From an uncultured Eubacteriaceae bacterium (GTDB taxonomy: Bacteria > Bacillota > Clostridia > Eubacteriales > UBA1433), in the NCBI GenBank assembly GCA_937914785.1, contig CALGIV010000185.1, positions 1 through 12,868 of the forward strand: a stretch of DNA of 12,868 nt, given 5' to 3'. A program made the position numbers and the translations under genes. Of the stretch, positions 7,956 to 12,868 are shown piece after piece; position 1 is the stretch's first letter; each line of letters starts with the position of its first letter. The notes under the pieces are model-generated. The model did not search any database and was not told the DNA's origin. It worked only from the letters and a program-made list of their open reading frames with translations.

Positions 7956-9161
7956 TTAATGCACCTCAATTTCTCCACTCATCAGTTTAGGCAAGAGAGT
8001 GTCACGAAGGGTGGCAAGGGTGCGATTTTGGTCGCATAATGCTCTTATTTGAGTGTCAAACACATTGCAAACGGCTTCATAATCTTTGATTGCTTCCTCA
8101 GATGGGATAATTGTCTTCATTGTGTTAAATGCTTTTTGATTGATGGAACCAAATACTGTGCCTTCTCCGTTATAGGCATCAAATTGGGGTTGCAAATTCA
8201 TCAACAGATACAGTATATAGGACTGCATACCAGCCTTGCTATGCACCGCTGCAAGGCCGCGACCAATGCAGCAATCTTCTGTGGCGATATTAATATCGCC
8301 AACCGGAGCGCGTATACTCATAAGGATATCGTTTTCTTTTGCCATGCGCTTGGGTTCCGTTGTATAGAGGCGTATGGTGGGGAATCGCCAGCCAAATTCT
8401 GCTCGTCCCTGATAAAAAACGATACCTTCGCTATCTTCGTTATAACTTTTTCCACTGGGCGATTGGCCCATCGTAATATCTGCTATTTCCGACAATGCTC
8501 CAACCCGCCACCCTTTAGGAATCAACCCAAGCTCGCTATCCACAAACTCGCCGTCTTGAAACGGCTCAAAATCCACAAACCAGCTTTTGAAAATGGCTTG
8601 TGCCTGTGCCTCCAAATTGGCATTGATTTTGTTGTTTAGCTCAATTTTATCGTCAAGGCAGGAGAGGGTAGCGGCAATGGCATGTTGTTCAGGGAAAGGC
8701 GGCAATAGAATATCAAATCTTAATAATGTTTCAATCGTGAGAGCTTTTTGTGTTGAGCCAATACATTTTGTATCAATTTGTGTACGCCCCCATGGACTGA
8801 GAAGCCAATAATAAATATACAGACTATCAGCATCGATAAAATTTCGAAACCATGTTAAGTTTCCGTCTTTAAAGTAAAACTTTTCATTCTTTTGGACCAC
8901 ATATGGTACACCCAGAGTGCCAACGGATGTTAAGAGAATGTCCCCGGGTTGTGGTGCACCATGCTTTTTTGATAGTTCATCATATCTTGCGGGCTCTATA
9001 TAAAGTTCAGTTGAAACTGGACTTCCTTTTTGCTTTTCAATAATTTCTTTGCCGCGATAAAACGGAATACCAACAGAGCGATACTCTTTTGCGAAAATTC
9101 TTTTACTTGAGGTTATTTCACATACATCTCCAAGTTGCGCATCTCTCCACTTACTCCTCAC
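7956..9161 (-). CDS. hsdS: Type I restriction-modification specificity subunit S
   Basis: A 401-residue DNA-recognition subunit that directs both methylation and cleavage. It has the usual duplicated layout: target recognition domain 1 (about 1-155), a helical conserved region (about 156-205, PPFPEQHAIAATLSCLDDKI onward to FKSWFVDFEPF), recognition domain 2 (about 215-352, with APVGDINIA at 285-293) and a second helical repeat (about 355-401, ending LLPKLMSGEIEVH). The length is normal and both half-sites should be read, so the target is presumably bipartite; the sequence recognised cannot be deduced. The start is GTG at 9161, overlapping the RhuM stop by 4 nt (GTGA), with a G-rich stretch just upstream. 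Domain 1 is AT-richer than its surroundings (about 32% GC at 8821-8880), as expected for a swapped recognition domain. Confidence 0.94.
   Translation of the reverse strand: MRSKWRDAQLGDVCEITSSKRIFAKEYRSVGIPFYRGKEIIEKQKGSPVSTELYIEPARYDELSKKHGAPQPGDILLTSVGTLGVPYVVQKNEKFYFKDGNLTWFRNFIDADSLYIYYWLLSPWGRTQIDTKCIGSTQKALTIETLLRFDILLPPFPEQHAIAATLSCLDDKIELNNKINANLEAQAQAIFKSWFVDFEPFQDGEFVDSELGLIPKGWRVGALSEIADITMGQSPSGKSYNEDSEGIVFYQGRAEFGWRFPTIRLYTTEPKRMAKENDILMSIRAPVGDINIATEDCCIGRGLAAVHSKAGMQSYILYLLMNLQPQFDAYNGEGTVFGSINQKAFNTMKTIIPSEEAIKDYEAVCNVFDTQIRALCDQNRTLATLRDTLLPKLMSGEIEVH
8282..8301. repeat. 20-bp perfect palindrome within hsdS
   Basis: TGGCGATATT followed immediately by its exact reverse complement, with no spacer. 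It lies in the second recognition domain and encodes the GDINIA part of the commonly conserved APVGDINIA stretch, so protein constraint may be the whole explanation. I know of no function for it. Confidence 0.5.
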
Positions 9162-10174
9162 TCCCGCTCACCCCCAGTCTTGCCTTTCAGCTTCTTCTGC
9201 GCCTGCTTGATGCTTTCCAAATAATCCCGCTCAGCATAGGTGGGCAAATCTGCAATCCGCTTGCGGTATTTTTTATATTCCTCGGCCGCTTTTTCAATTG
9301 CCGCCTGTCGGCTAACCGTTCCCGCGTTTTGCAACACACCCTTGCCGTATCGCTGGGCAAAATCATCCACCTGTGGCAGCCAATCCCTCATGTACATATG
9401 CTCGTGGTTGAGTGCGTGCAGTTCAGCCAAATCAAAAAATGCCGAAACCATGCGGTTAAGCACAGCCAGTTCTTTTTCGTCCAGATAATTTTTGGCAATC
9501 AGCGCATCGTTTTTATTGGGTTGATCGCCGGAAAAGGTCTTCATACCCATAAACGGAAGTTCCGCATTGGCGCGGCTACTAATAATTTCCGCCGATGTCT
9601 GCTCGTTCACCGCATAGTGCAGCTTGTTTTGCACAATCTGGAAAAACTGCCTGCATTCCTCCGATTTCGGGTCATAATCAACGCTGGTCGCAAAAAGGTC
9701 TAAAAGCTGGCGGTAAAAAACTTTCTCGCTGGAACGGATATCCCGGATGCGTTCCAAAAGTTCACGCCAATAATTGCCGCCGCCCGCCTGCTTAAGCAAA
9801 TCGTCATTCATCGTAAAACCCTTAACGATATATTCTCGCAGCCGCTCCGTCGCCCAAATACGAAATTGCGTGCCGCGCAGCGATTTTACGCGGTAGCCAA
9901 CGGAAATAATTACATCCAGGTTGTAGTAGTCAACCTTATAGATTTTACCGTCTGTGGCAGTTGTTGCAAAATTTGCAACAACTGAATCTCTATGTAATTC
10001 GCCTTCTTCAAAAATATTTTTGATATGTCTGGAAATGGTGGATTTATCCCGTTGAAACAGTTCAGCCATTTGGTCGAGCGAAAGCCAAACCGTCTCATTT
10101 TCCATGCGTACATCTATTTTTGTGGTACCATCTTCGGACTGGTACATAATAATTTCCGTATCTTTATAGCTCAT
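9158..10174 (-). CDS. rhuM: RhuM-family protein inside the type I R-M operon
   Basis: A 338-residue protein of the RhuM (virulence protein) family. An N-terminal segment (about 31-56, LSLDQMAELFQRDKSTISRHIKNIF) resembles a helix-turn-helix. It is followed by the family-typical SVVANFATTATDGKIYKVDY (64-83) and YNLDVIISVGYRVKSLRG (84-101). The C-terminal half is helical and charged with no motif I recognise. RhuM-like genes often lie inside type I R-M operons, but their biochemical role is not established; a DNA-binding or regulatory role is inference from the helix-turn-helix-like part. I chose ATG 10174 (MSYKDTE), with G-rich sequence 9 nt upstream; an in-frame TTG at 10180 would add two residues. 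It overlaps hsdM by 11 nt and hsdS by 4 nt, so it is translated with them. Confidence 0.88.
   Translation of the reverse strand: MSYKDTEIIMYQSEDGTTKIDVRMENETVWLSLDQMAELFQRDKSTISRHIKNIFEEGELHRDSVVANFATTATDGKIYKVDYYNLDVIISVGYRVKSLRGTQFRIWATERLREYIVKGFTMNDDLLKQAGGGNYWRELLERIRDIRSSEKVFYRQLLDLFATSVDYDPKSEECRQFFQIVQNKLHYAVNEQTSAEIISSRANAELPFMGMKTFSGDQPNKNDALIAKNYLDEKELAVLNRMVSAFFDLAELHALNHEHMYMRDWLPQVDDFAQRYGKGVLQNAGTVSRQAAIEKAAEEYKKYRKRIADLPTYAERDYLESIKQAQKKLKGKTGGERE
9958..9984. repeat. 27-bp perfect palindrome within the RhuM gene
   Basis: Two perfect 13-bp arms (CAGTTGTTGCAAA and its reverse complement) flank a single central A. It encodes part of the SVVANFATTA region, which is conserved in RhuM proteins, so codon choice plus protein constraint could have produced it. 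A 13-bp perfect arm is nevertheless unusual in coding DNA. Confidence 0.55.
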
Positions 10175-11666
10175 AGCCAATTGCCCCCAACCTCTGCCTG
10201 ATTTCGTCTTCCAGCTTATGGCTTTGCATAAACAAATCCGTTAGTTCTCCGGTCAGGCGGGCCATCTTTTCCTCAAAAGGTTCACTGTCTTCCTCTTGTT
10301 CGGCCAGCCCCACATACCGCCCCGGCGTCAGGATATAGTCTTGCTTTGCAATATCTCCGGTGGAAACAGCAGCGCAAAAACCCGGTTCATTCTCTAAGGT
10401 ACCTTTTTCAAAGTCGGTGAAAGTATTGGCGATTTTGGCAATATCTTCCTCGGTCATTTCCCGCAAACGGCGGCTAACCATCGTGCCCATATTACGGGCA
10501 TCGATAAACAACGTTTTGCCCGGCTGTTTCTTCGCCCGGTTCAAAAACCACAGGCAAACAGGAATTTGCGTTGAATAGAAAAGCTGAGGCGGCATCGCGA
10601 CGATGCCTTCTACCAAGTCGTCTTCAATAATCGCCTTACGGATATCGCCCTCGCCGCCGCTCTGGCTGGAAAGCGAACCATTGGCAAGCACCATACCAAT
10701 GCGGCCTTTTGCGCTCATATGAAAAATCATATGCTGCATCCAAGCAAAGTTGGCGTTGCCTGAGGGGGGCAGCCCATATTTCCAGCGCACATTCTCCGCC
10801 AGCTTGTCCGCGCCCCAGTCGGAAAGATTAAAGGGTGGGTTAGCCAGAATATAATCAGCCTTGAGTGCGCGGTGTAAATCGTTGAAAAAGGTATCCGCCT
10901 GCCTTTTCCCAAGATTGGCCTCAATGCCACGAATGGCAAGGTTCATCCGGCACAACTTCCATGTAGTGGGGTTTGAATCCTGCCCGTAGATCGACAGGTT
11001 GTTAATATTTCCTTGATGGGCTTCCACAAATTGGGCCGACTGCACAAACATCCCTCCGCTGCCACAGCAAGGGTCATACACACGACCATTGAAAGGTTTG
11101 ATCACCTCTACAAGAGTATTTACTACGCACGCCGGAGTATAAAACTCGCCCGCATTTTTGCCTTCCTGCTCGGCAAATTTGCTTAAACAATACTCATAAG
11201 CACGGCCCAGCAAGTCCATCGTGCCACCATTGGAGGCGACGGCGATATTGGTAAACAAATCCACCACGTCACCCAGCCTTCGCTTGTCCAGTTCCGGGCG
11301 GGCAAAGGTTTTCGGCAATACGCCTTTCAGCTTTTTGTTTTCCTGTTCAATGGCATCCATTGCCGCGTCAATCACCTTGCCAATTTCTGGCGTATGCGCT
11401 TTAGAAGCAATATACGACCAACGAGCCACCTCGGGAACAAAGAAGATATTTTTCTCTTGATAAAAATCAATATCTTCTTCGAATCCTTCGCCTTCTTTAA
11501 GCAGTTCATTATATCTGTGTTCAAAACGATCCGAAATATATTTTAAGAATATAAGCCCCAGAATAACATGTTTATATTCAGCGGCATCCATATTGCCGCG
11601 CATAATGTCGGCAGCCTTCCATATTTCCTTTTCAAAGCCCAGTTCGGCGCTATTACCTATTGCCAT
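10164..11666 (-). CDS. hsdM: Type I restriction-modification DNA methyltransferase subunit M
   Basis: A 500-residue adenine-N6 methyltransferase subunit that, with HsdS, protects host sites using S-adenosylmethionine. An N-terminal helical HsdM domain (about 10-145) is followed by the methylase domain: EFYTP at 174-178, the SAM-binding motif DPCCGSGG at 198-205, and the catalytic NPPF at 276-279. FDAR-type and helical C-terminal regions follow, ending RLGAIGYEL. The length is typical and no motif is degraded. The start is ATG 11666, with GGAGAG 5 nt upstream. Its TAA overlaps the start of the RhuM gene. It lies only 25 nt after the acetyltransferase gene, so it may be read through from there or use the weak candidate promoter inside that gene's 3' end. 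Confidence 0.96.
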   Translation of the reverse strand: MAIGNSAELGFEKEIWKAADIMRGNMDAAEYKHVILGLIFLKYISDRFEHRYNELLKEGEGFEEDIDFYQEKNIFFVPEVARWSYIASKAHTPEIGKVIDAAMDAIEQENKKLKGVLPKTFARPELDKRRLGDVVDLFTNIAVASNGGTMDLLGRAYEYCLSKFAEQEGKNAGEFYTPACVVNTLVEVIKPFNGRVYDPCCGSGGMFVQSAQFVEAHQGNINNLSIYGQDSNPTTWKLCRMNLAIRGIEANLGKRQADTFFNDLHRALKADYILANPPFNLSDWGADKLAENVRWKYGLPPSGNANFAWMQHMIFHMSAKGRIGMVLANGSLSSQSGGEGDIRKAIIEDDLVEGIVAMPPQLFYSTQIPVCLWFLNRAKKQPGKTLFIDARNMGTMVSRRLREMTEEDIAKIANTFTDFEKGTLENEPGFCAAVSTGDIAKQDYILTPGRYVGLAEQEEDSEPFEEKMARLTGELTDLFMQSHKLEDEIRQRLGAIGYEL

Positions 11667-11691
11667 AGAATCTCTCCGGTTTCTTCAATTC

Positions 11692-11973
11692 TTATTTCAC
11701 CCAAATATCCTGATAATCCGGATGCTTTTCAAACCACTTTTCCGCATACGAACACGACGCATACGTTTTGCGCCCTGTGTTTTTGATCTTTTCTGCCGCA
11801 GCCTGCATCAGCTTGCCCGCAACACCCTGCCCGCGCAGGCTGTCGTCAACAAACGTACTGCTGATATCGACCGTCTTCTCGTCAATTACCGTCATCACCA
11901 GCGTCGCAATTTTTTGCCCTTCTTCCCCTTCAAGGCTGATCGTCTCTTCGTAAACAAAATTTGAATTCATCAT
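11692..11973 (-). CDS. Small GNAT-like N-acetyltransferase (YidJ/NATD1 type)
   Basis: A 93-residue minimal acetyltransferase-fold protein. Residues 47-55 (RGQGVAGKL) are the acetyl-CoA pyrophosphate-binding motif, and CSYAEKWFEKHPDY (74-87) is the characteristic C-terminal signature of the short GNAT-like family with conserved YidJ/NATD1-like members, which are about 90-100 residues long. The substrate is unknown. AGGAGG lies 3 nt before the first ATG (11973) and 6 nt before the second (11970), so the true start may be the second; they differ by one residue. It begins 12 nt after the cysteine hydrolase stop, so the two are probably co-transcribed, and it is followed closely by hsdM. Confidence 0.9.
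   Translation of the reverse strand: MMNSNFVYEETISLEGEEGQKIATLVMTVIDEKTVDISSTFVDDSLRGQGVAGKLMQAAAEKIKNTGRKTYASCSYAEKWFEKHPDYQDIWVK
11704..11732 (-). promoter_or_regulatory. Weak candidate promoter for the hsdM operon
   Basis: On the minus strand TTGAAA (11732-11727, 5/6 to consensus), a 17-bp spacer and GATATT (11709-11704, 4/6) lie within the last codons of the acetyltransferase gene, about 40 nt before the hsdM ATG. The -10 match is poor, so this is only a possibility; the alternative is transcription from upstream. Confidence 0.3.
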
Positions 11974-11985
11974 TACCCTCCTGAT

Positions 11986-12522
11986 CTATACAACACGCAT
12001 ACCCGCGCTCGCCATCACCGCGAGCGCTTTATCGTGCAGCGCTTTCTCTTTGCTCGCACAACAGGACCCGTCGACGACAATCCGGCTGTTAAAAAAAGCC
12101 GACTGAATATAAAACGCATTTGCAATCACGCACACGTTCGTCGAAATACCGCAAAGCTCAATGCCGTCCGGCGCCATATTATACCGCTGAATCGCCTTTG
12201 CCAGCCCTGTGGTCAGATACGTTTCTTTTTTCACAAAACACACAGACTTTTGATAATCCGACTCTTCAAATTCCCGCAACCTGCCGTACAGATGTCCGCC
12301 TTCCGTTCCGTAAGCGCAGTGCGCCGGATACCGGCTTGGCCTCTCTTCATCTGCGCTTTCATCCGGCGCATCTACCGTAAAAAACACCCTTTTCCCACCG
12401 TTTAAATACTCGACTACCTTTTTATATAGCCTATCTTCAATCAACCGGGCGGAACGAAATCCGAACGCGCCGGCAACAAAATCGTTTTGATAGTCGACAA
12501 CGACCAATATGTCCTGATTCAT
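11986..12522 (-). CDS. Isochorismatase-family cysteine hydrolase (nicotinamidase-like)
   Basis: A 178-residue cytosolic hydrolase of the isochorismatase/nicotinamidase fold. The triad can be placed as Asp10 (VVVDYQNDF), Lys98 or Lys99 (CFVKKETYLT) and Cys131 (GISTNVCVIANA). The nucleophile region and YPAHCAYGTEGG resemble nicotinamidases, which convert nicotinamide to nicotinate. The usual DxH metal motif, however, reads DAP (51-53), so the first metal-binding histidine is replaced by proline while His68 remains; the substrate is therefore uncertain. Start ATG 12522 was chosen because GGAGG lies 7 nt upstream and homology begins there. A longer frame from 12585 would overlap the Sir2 gene and adds unrelated basic residues. 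It lies 43 nt after the Sir2 gene and 12 nt before the acetyltransferase. Confidence 0.88.
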   Translation of the reverse strand: MNQDILVVVDYQNDFVAGAFGFRSARLIEDRLYKKVVEYLNGGKRVFFTVDAPDESADEERPSRYPAHCAYGTEGGHLYGRLREFEESDYQKSVCFVKKETYLTTGLAKAIQRYNMAPDGIELCGISTNVCVIANAFYIQSAFFNSRIVVDGSCCASKEKALHDKALAVMASAGMRVV

Positions 12523-12523
12523 A

Positions 12524-12557
12524 CGCACACCTCCGGCATTATTATGCCTTCTGTGCG
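12524..12557 (-). promoter_or_regulatory. Possible two-part hairpin enclosing the hydrolase ribosome binding site
   Basis: In the minus-strand leader between the Sir2 and hydrolase genes, CGCACA (12557-12552) can pair with TGTGCG (12529-12524). Inside it GGCAT (12548-12544) pairs with ATGCC (12539-12535) across a 4-nt loop. The Shine-Dalgarno GGAGG (12534-12530) falls in the bulge between the stems. This could modulate hydrolase translation; stability was not computed and no ligand is suggested. Confidence 0.3.
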
Positions 12558-12565
12558 CATTTTTA

Positions 12566-12868
12566 CTATACAATGATCTTTTCAAACACTTCTGCGATAT
12601 TGTCGGTAATGACCAAATCTGCGCGGCTGTCGCGTTGCGTCGGTTGCCTGTTGATCAAAACGAGCTTGCCGCCGCCAAAGTAGTCGAGCAGGCCTGCTGC
12701 CGGATATACCGCCAGACTCGTACCGCCGATGATCAGCAAATCCGCCGACGCCATCGCACCAACAGCGCCGGCAACAACTTCTTCGTCCAGCATCTCACCG
12801 TACAGCACGACATCCGGCTTTATGACACCCCCACAAGCGCACTTCGGCACACCCTCCCCGGCAAGTAC
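12566..12868 (-). CDS. Sir2-family NAD-dependent protein deacetylase, C-terminal part (5' end beyond window)
   Basis: An open frame entering from the right edge and ending at TAG 12566; about 100 codons are present of a family usually 230-250 residues long. Sirtuins remove acyl groups from lysine using NAD+, releasing nicotinamide. Visible features in order: the second zinc pair CACGG, the family block IKPDVVLYGEML, IGGTSLAVYPAAGL (sirtuin GTSL/VYPAA motif for NAD binding) and LVLINRQPTQRDSRADLVI. The catalytic His and first zinc pair lie off the window. The zinc cysteines and GTSL motif indicate a CobB-like deacetylase, not a phage-defence Sir2 NADase. The frame is open upstream of the GTG at 12850, so that codon is not the start. 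Followed after 43 nt by the cysteine hydrolase. Confidence 0.92.
   Translation of the reverse strand, partial: VLAGEGVPKCACGGVIKPDVVLYGEMLDEEVVAGAVGAMASADLLIIGGTSLAVYPAAGLLDYFGGGKLVLINRQPTQRDSRADLVITDNIAEVFEKIIV

Noticed and set aside
7956..9161. Phase-variable, invertible hsdS
   Set aside because: There is only one specificity gene and no recombinase or second partial hsdS in the window; the palindromes are too short and too closely spaced to be inversion arms.
9958..9984. Palindrome as a terminator or CRISPR repeat
   Set aside because: It has no T-tract on either strand, a one-base centre unsuitable for an RNA hairpin loop without melting, no repeated copies, and lies inside a coding gene.
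12523..12585. Extended start of the cysteine hydrolase at 12585
   Set aside because: The extra 21 residues are basic and unlike the family, and the extension overlaps the Sir2 gene; a good GGAGG precedes the ATG at 12522.
12848..12850. GTG at 12850 as the true start of the Sir2 gene
   Set aside because: The frame remains open to the window edge and the remaining protein lacks the N-terminal NAD-binding half, so the gene is cut by the window.
12566..12868. Sir2 gene as a phage-defence NADase (Thoeris or DSR type)
   Set aside because: The zinc-binding CxCGG pair, GTSLAVYPAA and the short C-terminal end match CobB-like deacetylases, and no defence partner gene lies next to it.

Overview
The window is a bacterial chromosomal stretch in which every supported gene lies on the minus strand. 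An AddB-type (not RecBCD-type) recombination nuclease and a clostripain-family lipoprotein point to Bacillota (Firmicutes). No rRNA or tRNA is present, so I do not name a genus. Sampled lines give roughly 50% GC in the flanking genes and under 35% in parts of the restriction locus.

In transcription order (right to left): (1) a housekeeping cluster with the 3' part of a Sir2-family NAD-dependent deacetylase (12868-12566), an isochorismatase/nicotinamidase-like cysteine hydrolase (12522-11986) and a small GNAT-like acetyltransferase (11973-11692); (2) a complete type I restriction-modification locus: hsdM (11666-10164), a RhuM-family gene (10174-9158), hsdS (9161-7956) and hsdR (7940-3828), closed by a strong intrinsic terminator (3795-3768); (3) a clostripain-family (C11) lipoprotein peptidase (3705-2083); (4) addB (2050 to the left edge, truncated), with its own promoter inside the end of the C11 gene.

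The HsdM, HsdS and HsdR products should form one methylase/restriction complex. The genes touch or overlap (hsdM/rhuM 11 nt, rhuM/hsdS 4 nt, hsdS to hsdR 15 nt), which indicates one coupled transcript. The most unusual feature is hsdR. Its first ~344 codons encode what looks like a whole FRG-domain protein, fused in frame to a complete ~1024-residue HsdR. The fusion is AT-rich relative to the rest of the gene. It still contains a Shine-Dalgarno sequence and ATG exactly where a normal hsdR would begin, so the operon may make both FRG-HsdR and plain HsdR. With the RhuM gene between hsdM and hsdS, this looks like a type I system carrying two accessory parts of unknown role.

The Sir2/hydrolase/GNAT cluster is coherent in its own right: acetylation, NAD-dependent deacetylation, and possible removal of the nicotinamide that deacetylation releases. 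There is no gene-free gap over 300 bp. The largest, 3706-3827, holds the hsdR terminator and presumably the unrecognised C11 promoter.
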